Assembly (NCBI RefSeq): GCF_001424835.1
Contig: NZ_LMCQ01000003.1
Span: forward strand, 222,467-286,466
From: Variovorax sp. Root318D1
GTDB taxonomy: Bacteria; Pseudomonadota; Gammaproteobacteria; Burkholderiales; Burkholderiaceae_C
Direction: 5' to 3'
DNA length: 64,000 bases
Part shown: positions 1 through 8,851 of the stretch, piece by piece
Position numbering within the stretch: position 1 is the stretch's first letter
Layout: every line of letters starts with the position of its first letter
Notes under the pieces: generated by a model
What the model was told of the DNA's origin: nothing
What the model saw: the letters and a program-made list of their open reading frames with translations, nothing else
The model's database searches: none
Position numbers and translations under genes: made by a program

Positions 1-153
1 GCCGTGGCCATCGACGTGGGTGTATCGCTCTACGACGCGGGCTATCTGTGGCTCGCCAAGTCGCTCAATCTTCCGCTCGCCACCTTCGACGAGCAACTCA
101 TCCAGGCCGCGCCGCAAGCGGGCGTGAAGCTGTTCGACATTTCAACGCTCTGA
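1..153 (+). CDS. PIN-domain (VapC-like) protein, C-terminal fragment
   Basis: Only the last 50 codons are inside the window; the gene begins upstream. The visible tail reads [20 protein letters not shown] and ends FDISTL. This matches the C-terminal part of PIN-domain ribonucleases of the VapC type, where a Tyr-Asp-Ala helix is followed by the conserved L-A-T-x-D strand carrying a metal-binding Asp. The family's usual role is a toxin cleaving RNA in a toxin-antitoxin pair, with the antitoxin gene just upstream. That partner would lie outside the window, so the toxin role is inference. guaA starts 13 bp after the stop, so the two may be co-transcribed. Confidence 0.7.
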   Translation, partial: AVAIDVGVSLYDAGYLWLAKSLNLPLATFDEQLIQAAPQAGVKLFDISTL

Positions 154-166
154 CCGAGTCTTCTCC

Positions 167-1783
167 ATGCAACACGACAAGATCCTCATCCTCGATTTCG
201 GCTCGCAAGTCACGCAGCTCATCGCACGCCGCGTGCGCGAAGCGCACGTGCTCAGCGAAGTGCATCCCTGCGACGTCACCGACGACTGGGTGCGCGAATA
301 CGCCGCCGACGGTCACCTCAAGGGCGTGATCCTTTCGGGCAGCCACGCGAGCGTTTACGAAGAGACCACGGACAAGGCCCCGCAAGCCGTGTTCGACCTG
401 GGCGTGCCCGTGCTCGGCATCTGCTACGGCATGCAGACCATGGCACACCAGCTCGGCGGCAAGGTCGAAGGCGGCCACAAGCGCGAGTTCGGCTTTGCGT
501 CCGTGCGCGCCCACGGCCACACCGCGCTGCTGAAGGACATTGCCGACTTCACCACGCCCGAAGGCCACGGCATGCTCAACGTGTGGATGAGCCATGGAGA
601 CAAGGTCACCGAACTGCCCCCGGGCTTCAAGCTCATGGCCTCCACCGACAGCTGCCCGATCGCCGGCATGGCCGACGAGGCGCGCCGCTACTACGCGCTG
701 CAGTTCCATCCCGAAGTGACGCACACGGTGCAGGGCAAAGCGATCATCGATCGCTTCGTGCTCGGCATTTGCGAGGCAAAGCCCGACTGGGTCATGCGCG
801 ACCACATCGCCGAAGCCGTCGAGAAGATCCGCGAGCAGGTCGGCGACGAGGAAGTCATCCTCGGCCTTTCGGGCGGTGTCGATTCGAGCGTGGCTGCCGC
901 GCTCATCCACCGCGCCATCGGCGACCAGCTCACCTGCGTGTTCGTCGACCACGGCCTCTTGCGCCTGAACGAAGGCGACATGGTCATGGAGATGTTCGAA
1001 GGCAAGCTGCACGCGAAGGTGATTCGCGTCGACGCCAGCGACCTTTTCCTCGGCAAGCTCGCGGGCGTGAGCGACCCCGAAGCCAAGCGCAAGATCATCG
1101 GCGGCGAGTTTGTCACCGTGTTCAAGCAGGAGGCCGCCAAGCTCAAGGCGGGCGATGGCGGCCACAAGGGCGCGACCTTCCTGGCGCAAGGCACCATCTA
1201 CCCCGACGTCATCGAGTCCGGTGGCGCCAAGAGCAAGAAGGCCGTCACCATCAAGAGCCACCACAACGTGGGCGGCCTGCCCGAACAGCTCGGCCTCAAG
1301 CTGCTCGAGCCGCTGCGTGACCTGTTCAAGGACGAAGTGCGCGAACTCGGCGTGGCGCTCGGCCTGCCGCCCGAGATGGTGTACCGCCACCCGTTCCCCG
1401 GACCGGGCCTGGGCGTGCGCATTCTTGGCGAGGTGAAGAAGGAATACGCCGATCTGCTGCGCCGCGCGGACGCGATCTTCATCGAGGAGCTGCGCAACTT
1501 CAAGGATGAGTCGGGCAAGACCTGGTACGACCTCACGAGCCAGGCCTTTACCGTGTTCCTCCCCGTGAAGAGCGTGGGCGTGATGGGCGACGGTCGCACC
1601 TACGACTACGTCGTCGCGCTGCGCGCCGTGCAGACCAGCGACTTCATGACCGCCGACTGGGCCGAGCTGCCGTATGCGCTGCTCAAGAAGGTGTCGGGCC
1701 GCATCATCAACGAAGTGCGCGGCATCAACCGCGTGACCTACGACGTGTCGAGCAAGCCGCCGGCGACGATCGAGTGGGAATAA
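167..1783 (+). CDS. guaA: GMP synthase (glutamine-hydrolysing)
   Basis: The 538-residue enzyme converts XMP to GMP with ATP and glutamine, the last step of de novo GMP synthesis in the cytoplasm. The N-terminal class I glutamine amidotransferase domain (about residues 5-200) carries the nucleophile Cys86 in GICYGMQ and a His/Glu pair in QFHPEVTHT. The ATP pyrophosphatase domain follows, with the P-loop [10 protein letters not shown] near residue 232, and then the C-terminal dimerisation domain ending in KPPATIEWE. The length is slightly above the usual 510-525 residues because of an insert in the middle (around [18 protein letters not shown]). The start sits 13 bp after the upstream PIN-domain gene. 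guaB is not visible here. Confidence 0.97.
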   Translation: MQHDKILILDFGSQVTQLIARRVREAHVLSEVHPCDVTDDWVREYAADGHLKGVILSGSHASVYEETTDKAPQAVFDLGVPVLGICYGMQTMAHQLGGKVEGGHKREFGFASVRAHGHTALLKDIADFTTPEGHGMLNVWMSHGDKVTELPPGFKLMASTDSCPIAGMADEARRYYALQFHPEVTHTVQGKAIIDRFVLGICEAKPDWVMRDHIAEAVEKIREQVGDEEVILGLSGGVDSSVAAALIHRAIGDQLTCVFVDHGLLRLNEGDMVMEMFEGKLHAKVIRVDASDLFLGKLAGVSDPEAKRKIIGGEFVTVFKQEAAKLKAGDGGHKGATFLAQGTIYPDVIESGGAKSKKAVTIKSHHNVGGLPEQLGLKLLEPLRDLFKDEVRELGVALGLPPEMVYRHPFPGPGLGVRILGEVKKEYADLLRRADAIFIEELRNFKDESGKTWYDLTSQAFTVFLPVKSVGVMGDGRTYDYVVALRAVQTSDFMTADWAELPYALLKKVSGRIINEVRGINRVTYDVSSKPPATIEWE

Positions 1784-1821
1784 GCGCTAGAAGCGCAAGC
1801 AACCCCTAGCGCCGAGCGCGC

Positions 1822-2517
1822 TCAGGCCGTAATCACGATCGGGAAACGCGCCCGAAGCCCATCCGCCCCACGCTCGAAAGGCACGGTAACGGCGTCCCTC
1901 GCTGTTTGGGAAAGATTGCGCCAGAGAAAGTCGCGCGCATTGCCCGGATCGCCGGCCACATAGAGCTGCGTGGTCAGCAGCTCGCGCGTGCCCAGCTTCA
2001 CCTTCACGTGGATGTGCGGCGTGCGGCCGCCGTAGGGCACCGGCCGGATCGTGCGGAAGCGGTAGCTGCCGTCCTCGCCGACCGTGGCGCGGCCGAAACC
2101 CTGGAAGGCCGCGTCGGCGCGGTCGCCGTCGCCCGGGTGGTGGTAGTGGCCGTTTTCGTCGCATTGCCAGATCTCGACCTGCGCGCCGCGCAGCGGCTTG
2201 CCGTCCAGGTCGGTCACGGTGCCGTCGACCCTGGCTGGCTGGCCGCGGCGGTAGTCCAGTGTTCCGTTGCGCAGCAGGTCGTTGTCGGAATCGGTCGGCA
2301 GGCGCACGGGATAGAACGGCCCTTCGGTCTGCGAAGGCGTGGCGATCCGGCCTGCCGCGGGCTGCGCACGGGCACCCAGCCAGAGCGCGGGGAAAGCGAC
2401 CATCGCCGCGGCGACGGTGCGCCGCGCAAGGTCCGTTGCCGGGCGGGGCCGCTCGGGTCTCTCTGGATCCGCTCCGAATTCAACCCGGACAGATCCTGGT
2501 TCTGGCGTGGCGTGCAT
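1822..2517 (-). CDS. Intradiol ring-cleavage dioxygenase, exported
   Basis: The protein has 231 residues and belongs to the protocatechuate 3,4-dioxygenase/catechol 1,2-dioxygenase fold family (non-haem Fe(III), intradiol cleavage of catecholic rings). Features seen are TEGPFYP near the start of the fold, GxxLxxAxVEIWQCDENGHY, where the Tyr is an expected iron ligand, and TIRPVPYGGRTPHIHVKV, holding the second Tyr and the two His ligands. A twin-arginine-like stretch (LARRTVAAAMVAF) and a hydrophobic segment at residues 28-50 suggest export. It is the last gene of a run beginning with a TonB-dependent receptor and ABC exporter genes, 43 bp after the second permease. The natural substrate is unknown; a catechol or catecholate siderophore is a guess from context. 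Confidence 0.85.
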   Translation of the reverse strand: MHATPEPGSVRVEFGADPERPERPRPATDLARRTVAAAMVAFPALWLGARAQPAAGRIATPSQTEGPFYPVRLPTDSDNDLLRNGTLDYRRGQPARVDGTVTDLDGKPLRGAQVEIWQCDENGHYHHPGDGDRADAAFQGFGRATVGEDGSYRFRTIRPVPYGGRTPHIHVKVKLGTRELLTTQLYVAGDPGNARDFLWRNLSQTARDAVTVPFERGADGLRARFPIVITA

Positions 2518-2560
2518 GGCTTGTCAGAGCATCGGCGCACGCGCGAGTTCCGTGCTTTGG

Positions 2561-3925
2561 TCAACCGGCCATCGGTCGCACCCGGCCGGCCGCGGCCACG
2601 CCCAGCCCCAGAATCGCCGCGCCCATCAGCAGCAATCCCAGCATTTGCCCGAGCGGCGTCTCCGCCGAATGCGACGGCGGGCTGAAGCGCGGCTGGGCGG
2701 CAAAGTCCTGCGCGTCGAAGCGCAGGTCGTTGAACAGGTAGGGGTAATAGAAGGCGCGCAGCCGGGTATGAAATCCAGCGATGCTGTCCTGATAGGCCAG
2801 CTGCGCCTGCAGGTCAGTATCGGCCTGGCGGTGCAGTGCGGCCTGCACGCCGACGCCCGGCAGCAGCCAGCCCAGCCGCGAGGTCCAGCGCTGGCGCGCG
2901 AGCAGGCCGTCGCGGTAAGCGGCCACCTGCGGTGCCGCGCTCTCGTCGCCAAGCTGCTGGAAGGCGTAGTACCACTTCCAGTGAAAGCCCGATGGCAGCG
3001 CAGCGGTGTGCTCCCACTCGGGGTGCGTGCGGAAGAACCTTTCCATCGTCTCCTCTGGCGGCAGGTCCCACGCGCCATGCACGGCTTGGCGCTGCGCCAG
3101 CATCAACTCCACGCCTTGGTGCACCGGCACGGCGCGCGCGAGCACGGCGTTGGCAATGGTCGGCAAGATGAGCGTCAGCACGGCCCAGCAGCCCATGAGT
3201 GCCATTGCGTTGGCCGCGGAGCTTCCGCTTCGCGTCACGACGATCAGCGCCAGCCCGCTCCAGAGCGCGAGGTAGGCCGCTGCGACCAACAGGACGGTGC
3301 CCACGGCCGCGGCAGAGGGGCCCCTCCCCATCGCTCCGGCCAGCACCGGCAGCACCAGGCAGCCGAAGACCAGCGCGGCGCGCAAGCCGGCGCGGCGCAG
3401 CCACAGGCTGCGGCCGGCGCCGGGCATGGCCAGCAGCGTGCCCAGGCGGCCTGAGCGGCGTTCGCCCGAAACCAGGTCGTACAAGAGCGCGATGAGGAAC
3501 AACGGCGCCAGGTACACCAGCACGAAAGCGAAGTCGAAGCGACCGGCCAGCGCCAGTTCGGGGTTGAAGCTTTCGCCTTCGTGCAACTGGGCCTGCAGCG
3601 CCAAGGCGCGCACGCGCAGCACGTAAGGCGCGGCATCGCGCAGGCCGAGCGCAAGGAAGGCGGTGGCCGACGGTGCATCCCATGTTCCGTGGAAGGTGTA
3701 GTAGGCGGCCGAGCCGGCATCGCCGCCATGGATGTATTGGCGAGCCTGCGCATCCAGCTCCTGCTGCTGCAGCCCGTCCAGGCGCGCAATGGTCTGCTGC
3801 TGGCGCGCGACTTCGCGCATGCCCGCAAGCACCGCAAGAGCCGACAGAACCAACAGCAACGTCAACGCAGCGAGCGCCAGTTTCGAGCGCACCAGCAGGC
3901 GCAGTTCGTGGGTGAGCCAGCTCAT
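2561..3925 (-). CDS. ABC-2 type transporter permease (DUF3526-like), second subunit
   Basis: A 454-residue inner-membrane protein starting MSWLTHELRLLVRSK, with a first transmembrane helix at about residues 15-35, then a roughly 100-residue extracytoplasmic loop, then a cluster of five or more hydrophobic helices, and a last one near the C-terminus. The layout and the motif FALVYLAPLFLIALLYDLVSGE resemble the permease with a large periplasmic domain found in NosY-like/DUF3526 ABC systems. The start was placed at 3925 because its ATG overlaps the stop of the preceding permease (ATGA). The same frame stays open for another 1.4 kb upstream, but that stretch is the shadow of the other permease. 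It probably forms a heterodimer with that subunit. Confidence 0.85.
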   Translation of the reverse strand: MSWLTHELRLLVRSKLALAALTLLLVLSALAVLAGMREVARQQQTIARLDGLQQQELDAQARQYIHGGDAGSAAYYTFHGTWDAPSATAFLALGLRDAAPYVLRVRALALQAQLHEGESFNPELALAGRFDFAFVLVYLAPLFLIALLYDLVSGERRSGRLGTLLAMPGAGRSLWLRRAGLRAALVFGCLVLPVLAGAMGRGPSAAAVGTVLLVAAAYLALWSGLALIVVTRSGSSAANAMALMGCWAVLTLILPTIANAVLARAVPVHQGVELMLAQRQAVHGAWDLPPEETMERFFRTHPEWEHTAALPSGFHWKWYYAFQQLGDESAAPQVAAYRDGLLARQRWTSRLGWLLPGVGVQAALHRQADTDLQAQLAYQDSIAGFHTRLRAFYYPYLFNDLRFDAQDFAAQPRFSPPSHSAETPLGQMLGLLLMGAAILGLGVAAAGRVRPMAG

Positions 3926-5349
3926 CGCGTAACCCTTCCTAGACGGCGGGTGGCCAACACCAGCAACCCGGCAAGCACCCCCAGCCAGAGCAGCAGCACA
4001 CCCACAGCGGGCGCCGCGCGGCGCAGCGCCTCGATGGGCGGTGCGGCTTCGTAGCGAAAGTCCGCAAAGCCGTGCCAGTGTGAGTGGCTGATGCGGCTGT
4101 CGCGGCTGGAGCGGTCCCCCGCGAAGCTGAGCTTTTCGGCTTGCAGGCGGTTGAGCTCCTGCACCAGGCGATAGCGATGGAGCTCGGCCTGCTCGACGAA
4201 GCGGCGGTAGTTCTGCAGGTCGGTGCCCGCAGCGGCCATCGAGAGGCGGCGCAGCGCAATCACCGGGCTGATCAACGCAAAGACGTCGACACGCCGCAGT
4301 TGTGCGGCCTGGCGCTCGAAGCTCGCATTGGCGTAGCGCTCGAACAGGGCGCTGGTCAGCTTTTCGCCTTCCATGCCAAGCAGGCCTTTGTAGTTGACGG
4401 GAAGGTCTTCCACGCGTGAAACGCCGTATTGCTCGAGCACTTTCTTCTTGAAACCGGCGAAGTAGGGATCGTCGGGGTCGTGGCTGTCGCCCAACGCAGC
4501 CAGGTCGCGGGCCACTGCGATGTCGGTCTCGAAGCGCGTGGGCAATGCCATGGCCGATGCCGCCAGCTCGGGAGCCAGCCGCGGCACGAGCACCACGCTC
4601 ACGGCCCAGAGCGCAAGCAATGCCACCAGGGCGTCGCGTCCGCGCCCGAACCACGCGGAAACGCTGACGATGCCCGCAACCCAGATCAGCAGCCACAGCC
4701 CGTAGCCTGCCGCCATCGCGACGGCCAGGCTGGCGGGAGCCGGTGTCGCGGCGCCGATCCACAGCAGCGCCAGCAATGCGGGGAGCAATGCCACGGCCGC
4801 CACGCCGCACAAGGCCAGCAGCTTGCCCGCCACGATCTGCCGCGGCCGGACCCCTTGCGCCAGCAGCACCCGCAGCGTGCCCGATTCGCGCTCCCGCGCC
4901 AGTGCCGCATGGCCGACGAAGATGAGCAGCAACGGCGCCAGCACCTGCAGCACGAATGCTGGGGTGAGCTGGCCGAATCGCAGCAGCAGCGAAGACTGCC
5001 GCACGTCGCCGAAATTGGCGCTGTTCTGCCGATGCCCTTCCAGGAAGAGCGTATGGCCCGTATAGGCGTCCACCCCGGGATCGAAAGCCGCAAGCGGGTT
5101 CAGCGGGCGGAAAACGAAGTGCCCGTAATGCACCATGCGGTGCGGGTGCCGGTCGGGCTGGGCCTCGAACTCGTGGTCCGCCTGCCCCTGGTGGCGCGCG
5201 CGTTCGGCATCCACCGTGCGGCGCTGTTCCCAGGCGGTGAAGGTGGCCACGGCCGTCAGCAGCAGCAGCAACGCAAGGCCGAGCACTGCCACGCGGTCGC
5301 GCCGCAGCAGGCGCCATTCTTCGCGCGCGATATGCAGCGCGGCGCTCAT
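3922..5349 (-). CDS. ABC-2 type transporter permease (DUF3526-like), first subunit
   Basis: A 475-residue integral membrane protein. It has an N-terminal membrane helix (residues 20-38), a periplasmic loop with several His residues (HRMVHYGHF), five central helices, a second soluble insertion at about 270-430, and a C-terminal helix ending RRLGRVTR. The motif GHAALARERESGTLRVLLAQG is the typical coupling segment of ABC-2 permeases. It overlaps the ATPase gene by 4 bp upstream and the second permease by 4 bp downstream, both ATGA, so the three subunits are almost surely translated together. The direction of transport (export for most ABC-2 systems) and the substrate are not determined by the sequence. 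Confidence 0.87.
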   Translation of the reverse strand: MSAALHIAREEWRLLRRDRVAVLGLALLLLLTAVATFTAWEQRRTVDAERARHQGQADHEFEAQPDRHPHRMVHYGHFVFRPLNPLAAFDPGVDAYTGHTLFLEGHRQNSANFGDVRQSSLLLRFGQLTPAFVLQVLAPLLLIFVGHAALARERESGTLRVLLAQGVRPRQIVAGKLLALCGVAAVALLPALLALLWIGAATPAPASLAVAMAAGYGLWLLIWVAGIVSVSAWFGRGRDALVALLALWAVSVVLVPRLAPELAASAMALPTRFETDIAVARDLAALGDSHDPDDPYFAGFKKKVLEQYGVSRVEDLPVNYKGLLGMEGEKLTSALFERYANASFERQAAQLRRVDVFALISPVIALRRLSMAAAGTDLQNYRRFVEQAELHRYRLVQELNRLQAEKLSFAGDRSSRDSRISHSHWHGFADFRYEAAPPIEALRRAAPAVGVLLLWLGVLAGLLVLATRRLGRVTR

Positions 5350-6104
5350 CGCTGCGCCTCCTGGCCCGCGTAGCGCCGGTGCAATGCACGCACGTCGAAG
5401 CGTTCAGCGCCGGAGGCGGCGACTTCCTCGATCAGCCGCCCGCGTTCGATGAAGCCGATGCGATCGGCCACGTCGGCGGCGCTGAGCAGATCGTGCGTCA
5501 CCATGAGCACGGCCACGCCCTGAGCGCGCAGCAGTCCGAGGATGCGGCTGAACTCGGTGGTGGCCTGCGGGTCCAGCCCGGAGGTGGGCTCGTCGAGCAG
5601 CAGCGCCGGCACCTTGCGCGCGAGTGCCAGCGCAATCGCCACCTTCTGGCGCATGCCTTTCGAGAAACCCGACACGCGCCGCCCGTGCGCGGTGGCGTCC
5701 AGCCCGGCGGCGGCCAGTGCTTCGTCGATGGCCTGGGAGTCGGCGGGCTGGCCCGCGAGATGGAGCAGGTAGGCCACGTTCTCGCGCGCGCTCAGGTGCT
5801 CGTAGAGCGCCACGTTCTCGGGTATGTACGCCAGCTGGCGCCGTGCGGCTGTCGGGTCCGCCACGGGGTCGGTGCCGTTCACGCGCACGCGGCCGCTCGC
5901 GGGCTGCACAAAGCCCAGGAAAAGGCTCAGCGTGGTGGTCTTGCCGGCGCCGTTGGCACCCAGCAGTGCATAGATTTCACCGGCTTGTACTGTGAGATCC
6001 AGCCCGTGCAGGATGGTGTGCGCACCGTAGCCGGCGACCACGCCATGGGCCGCCAGCGCAGGGCGGACCGCGGTGCGCGGCGGTGAAAAGTCGTTCATGG
6101 CCAT
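5346..6104 (-). CDS. ABC transporter ATP-binding protein
   Basis: A 252-residue ATPase. Walker A is GANGAGKTT (near residue 52), the Q-loop is in the LAYIPENVALYEHL region, the signature is VSGFSKGMRQKVAIA, Walker B is ALLLDEPTSGLDP, and the H-loop is in MVTHDLLSA. The order and spacing are those of single-domain ABC-2 exporters (CcmA/NosF class). It energises the two permeases encoded directly downstream with 4-bp overlaps, and it begins 18 bp after the TonB-dependent receptor gene. That order places an outer-membrane receptor and an inner-membrane ABC system in one transcript. Confidence 0.93.
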   Translation of the reverse strand: MAMNDFSPPRTAVRPALAAHGVVAGYGAHTILHGLDLTVQAGEIYALLGANGAGKTTTLSLFLGFVQPASGRVRVNGTDPVADPTAARRQLAYIPENVALYEHLSARENVAYLLHLAGQPADSQAIDEALAAAGLDATAHGRRVSGFSKGMRQKVAIALALARKVPALLLDEPTSGLDPQATTEFSRILGLLRAQGVAVLMVTHDLLSAADVADRIGFIERGRLIEEVAASGAERFDVRALHRRYAGQEAQR

Positions 6105-6122
6105 GATCTGTATTTCCTCGCG

Positions 6123-8300
6123 TTAGAACCGCGCCTGCAGGCCGACGGTGATGGTGCGTGCTGTTCCCGGCGTCACCCACACGCGGCTGTAGGAGCTCGC
6201 GTAATAGGTCTTGTCGAAAAGGTTGTCGACGTCCAGCGTCAGCCGCAACGTGGGATTGAGGCGCCAGTAGGCGACCAGCTTGGCCGTGGTGTAGCTGGGC
6301 AGGTCGAACGCGGGCGTGCCGGCGTTGGCCTCGGCTTGCGTGCGGGCCTGGCCCAGACGCTTGCCCACGTAAGTGACGCCGCCGCCAATGCCGTAGCGCT
6401 GCCCATTGGCCAGCGCGTCCTCGTACACGGCAAGCACGCTGCCGTTGACCTTCGGCACGTTGAGCAGGCGTCCGCCGACCTCCAGGCTGTTGTCCTTCGC
6501 AATCTCCACGTCGTTGAACACGAGGCTCGCGTTGACGCGCCAGTTCTTCGTGACCTGGCCGGCGAAGTCGAGTTCGAGGCCGCGGCTGCGAATTTCTCCC
6601 GCGGAGACTGAGTAGCCGGTGTTCACCGGATCGGAGGTCAGCACGTTGCGCTTGCGGATGTCGAACAGCGCGGCGGTAGCGCCAATGCGCTGGTCCGCAC
6701 TCTCCCATTTGGTGCCCAACTCCAGCGCGCGGCCGGTCTCCGGCGCGAAGCTGTTGGCCGCAAAGTCCGAGCCGACGTTCGGGCGGAACGAGCGGCCGGC
6801 GTTTGCATAGAAAGTCCACTGCGGCGTCGGCAGCCAGCTCAGGCCGATGCGCGGCGAGGTGGAGGAAGGGTCCTGGTCGGCCGCGGTGTTCGTCCGGCGG
6901 TTCAGCAGCGACTGGCGGTAGTTGTCCACCCGCACACCGGCAACCAGCCGCCATTCGGGTGCGAGCTTGATCGCGTCCTGAACATAGAACGCGGTGCCGC
7001 GCTGCTGCTCCAGCGTATCGGTGTTCGCCGCCGGCGTGGGCTGGGCCTGGCCATAGACCGGGTTGTAGATGTTGATGGCGTACGGCCGCACGGCGCTCGG
7101 ATTGGCGCGCAGCATCACCGAGTCCATCGTGAAGCGGAAGCTCTCCACGCCGAACAGCAACTCGTGCTCGATGCCGCCTGTCTGCACCTTGCCCTGGAGT
7201 TCGGCCTGCAAGGCTGTGTCGTGGGAGTCGAAGTCGCGGAAGCGCCGCTGACGCGTCAGGTTGCCGTTGGCCAGCAGCGCGTTCGCTTCGGTTGCAAAGC
7301 CGTTGATCGAGGTTTCACGATAAGACAGGCCCACACGGCTGCGCCAGTTGGCGTTCCATTCGTGCGAGAGAACGAACTGGTGCGTCTGGTTGTCGACGGT
7401 CACGTCGCCATCTGCGGGTTCCCCCAGGAAACGGCTGCGCGGAATTGCGCCCAGCTGGTTGTTGACGGCCACCACGCCGCGGTCCAGCGGCGTCTTGTGG
7501 CGCAGCACCTCGCCCGCGTACTCCAGCACCGTGTCGCGGCCCAGCTTCCATGTGAAGGCCGGCGCAATCACCTGGCGCTTGGCGCTCACATGGTCGCGGA
7601 AGCTGTCTCGGTCTTCCACCGCGACGTTGAGACGATAGGCGAGGGTCTCCCCGATGGGGCCGGTACTGTCGAACGCGCCGCGCTTCAAGCCGTAGCTGCC
7701 GGCATACCCCTCGACCGAATGCGCCGCCTTCCAGAGCGGCCGCTTGGACACGATGTTGAGCGTGCCGCCCGGCTCGCTGCTGCCGTAGAGCGCTGCGGCC
7801 GTGCCCTTGAGAAATTCGATGCGCTCGACGCCTGCCAGATCTCGCGGGGCATTGAAGCCGCGATTCGACGAGAAGCCGTTCAGCAGCGTGGCCATGCCCG
7901 TGCTCTCGTTGCCGGGAAGGCCGCGGATCGCAATGTTGTCCCACAAGCCGCCGAAGTTGTTCTGGCGCGAAACGCCGCCCACGTAGTCGAGCACGTCGTC
8001 CAGCTTGGTGGCGCCCAAGTCGTCGATGGCCTGGCGCGTGACGATGCGTACCGACTGCGGCAGCTCGCGCAGCGGCAGCTCCGTCTTGGCCCCGGCGGCT
8101 TCTTCGGAGTGGTAAGCGCCGGACTCGGTGCGGCCGATGACCTCGATGGTCGACAGCTCGGCTGTCGCCGGGGGCTCGGTCACCGATTGGGCGAAGGCAG
8201 TTCCGGCGAAAAGGCTCGCCACTGCAAGGGCAGGGGGAAGCAGGCGAAAACCGGGAATCCGGCTTCCCGCGAAAGGGATGGAGGTGAAGTTGGAAATCAT
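6123..8300 (-). CDS. TonB-dependent siderophore-type receptor
   Basis: A 725-residue outer-membrane receptor. A signal peptide covers about residues 1-38 (cleavage after TAFAQ). A plug domain follows with ELPQSVRIVTRQ and the DDVLDYVGGVSRQ motif typical of the FhuA/FpvA-like siderophore receptor subfamily, then a 22-strand barrel ending in an aromatic residue (TITVGLQARF). No TonB-box could be assigned with certainty. An upstream in-frame start 13 codons earlier is possible, but the signal peptide begins well at MISNF. It heads the transporter genes, and two RNA hairpins lie in the 147-bp gap before it. The ligand is unknown: ferric siderophore by family, or another metal chelate. TonB/ExbBD would be encoded elsewhere. 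Confidence 0.92.
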   Translation of the reverse strand: MISNFTSIPFAGSRIPGFRLLPPALAVASLFAGTAFAQSVTEPPATAELSTIEVIGRTESGAYHSEEAAGAKTELPLRELPQSVRIVTRQAIDDLGATKLDDVLDYVGGVSRQNNFGGLWDNIAIRGLPGNESTGMATLLNGFSSNRGFNAPRDLAGVERIEFLKGTAAALYGSSEPGGTLNIVSKRPLWKAAHSVEGYAGSYGLKRGAFDSTGPIGETLAYRLNVAVEDRDSFRDHVSAKRQVIAPAFTWKLGRDTVLEYAGEVLRHKTPLDRGVVAVNNQLGAIPRSRFLGEPADGDVTVDNQTHQFVLSHEWNANWRSRVGLSYRETSINGFATEANALLANGNLTRQRRFRDFDSHDTALQAELQGKVQTGGIEHELLFGVESFRFTMDSVMLRANPSAVRPYAINIYNPVYGQAQPTPAANTDTLEQQRGTAFYVQDAIKLAPEWRLVAGVRVDNYRQSLLNRRTNTAADQDPSSTSPRIGLSWLPTPQWTFYANAGRSFRPNVGSDFAANSFAPETGRALELGTKWESADQRIGATAALFDIRKRNVLTSDPVNTGYSVSAGEIRSRGLELDFAGQVTKNWRVNASLVFNDVEIAKDNSLEVGGRLLNVPKVNGSVLAVYEDALANGQRYGIGGGVTYVGKRLGQARTQAEANAGTPAFDLPSYTTAKLVAYWRLNPTLRLTLDVDNLFDKTYYASSYSRVWVTPGTARTITVGLQARF

Positions 8301-8384
8301 GAACGGCACTCGACGAGAGACGGCCCGGCCGCACGACAAAGGCGCGGCAAGGCAGAAAGCGAAAAGAAACTGGTACGTACGCCG

Positions 8385-8406
8385 CCGGTTGCTTGTGAAG
8401 CACCGG
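8385..8406 (-). other. Stem-loop in the leader of the receptor operon
   Basis: CCGGT-T-GCTT, loop GTG, then AAGC-ACCGG forms a 9-bp stem with a single bulged T. It lies about 85 bp upstream of the receptor start and is read from the minus strand. No run of T follows directly, so it does not look like a simple terminator. Function is unproven. Confidence 0.4.
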
Positions 8407-8427
8407 TCAGCAGGACGAGCAGGAACG

Positions 8428-8446
8428 GTCCGCCTCAGCGGCGGAC
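8428..8446 (-). other. Stem-loop after the DUF2946-like gene
   Basis: The perfect 7-bp arms GTCCGCC and GGCGGAC flank a 5-base loop, one base beyond the stop codon of the DUF2946-like gene on the minus strand. It may terminate, or stabilise the 3' end of, that transcript before the receptor gene. There is no T-tract, so a factor-independent terminator is not assured. Confidence 0.4.
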
Positions 8447-8447
8447 G

Positions 8448-8807
8448 TCAGGCGAGTACAGGGGGATCGCGCGAGGCGAAAGGCCAGCGTTCAGGATCGG
8501 GAACGAATGCGGCCGCGGGCCGCGTGGCCTGAGGTGCAGCCGGTTCGGTCCAGCTGGCCAGGTAGATCGGCGGTGCCCAGAGGGCGCCGGCCTGCTGCGC
8601 GAACGCCACGCACCACGAGCACGGCGCCTGTGCTTCCGATTCGTGGCCGTCATCGCTGTCGCTGACGCCAGCATCCAGCGAGCGCCACTCCTGCGCAACT
8701 TCCGGCCCTGTCTGCAGCAGATGTTCTGCTTCGTGCAAGGGCATGCCGACGGCCGTGTTGAAGAACACGGCAAGCAGCAGGAGTCGAAGAAGAATGCGGC
8801 GCATCAT
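8448..8807 (-). CDS. DUF2946-like small exported protein
   Basis: About 119 residues with a hydrophobic N-terminus (LLRLLLLAVFFNTAVGMPLHEAEHLLQ), then a short acidic stretch and a CSWC motif (APCSWCVAF), ending in a Pro-rich tail. The early His residues (PLHEAEH) and CxxC are the hallmarks of DUF2946 proteins, which often sit beside copper or TonB-receptor genes. Their function is unknown; metal handling is inferred from the ligands. The start could be this MMRR or an ATG 6 codons earlier; no strong ribosome site decides. It precedes the receptor gene by 147 bp on the same strand. Confidence 0.65.
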   Translation of the reverse strand: MMRRILLRLLLLAVFFNTAVGMPLHEAEHLLQTGPEVAQEWRSLDAGVSDSDDGHESEAQAPCSWCVAFAQQAGALWAPPIYLASWTEPAAPQATRPAAAFVPDPERWPFASRDPPVLA

Positions 8808-8851
8808 GACAGCGAAGGCCGGAATCATACTGTCGGGCACCGACCGCCGGT

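Noticed and set aside
98..1390. Long minus-strand frame opposite guaA
   Set aside because: It is antisense to guaA, with composition typical of third-position GC bias (Ala/His/Asp-rich), and has no recognisable domain.
1784..1821. Short GCGCT/AGCGC repeat after guaA as a terminator
   Set aside because: Only 5 bp of stem and no T-run; too weak to list.
2561..5389. One continuous 942-codon frame on the minus strand
   Set aside because: The upstream half lacks membrane-protein character and overlaps a well-supported permease gene in another frame. The real gene starts at 3925 with an ATGA overlap.
8301..8447. Cobalamin riboswitch before the TonB-dependent receptor
   Set aside because: No B12-box-like sequence or expected core structure was found; only two simple hairpins.
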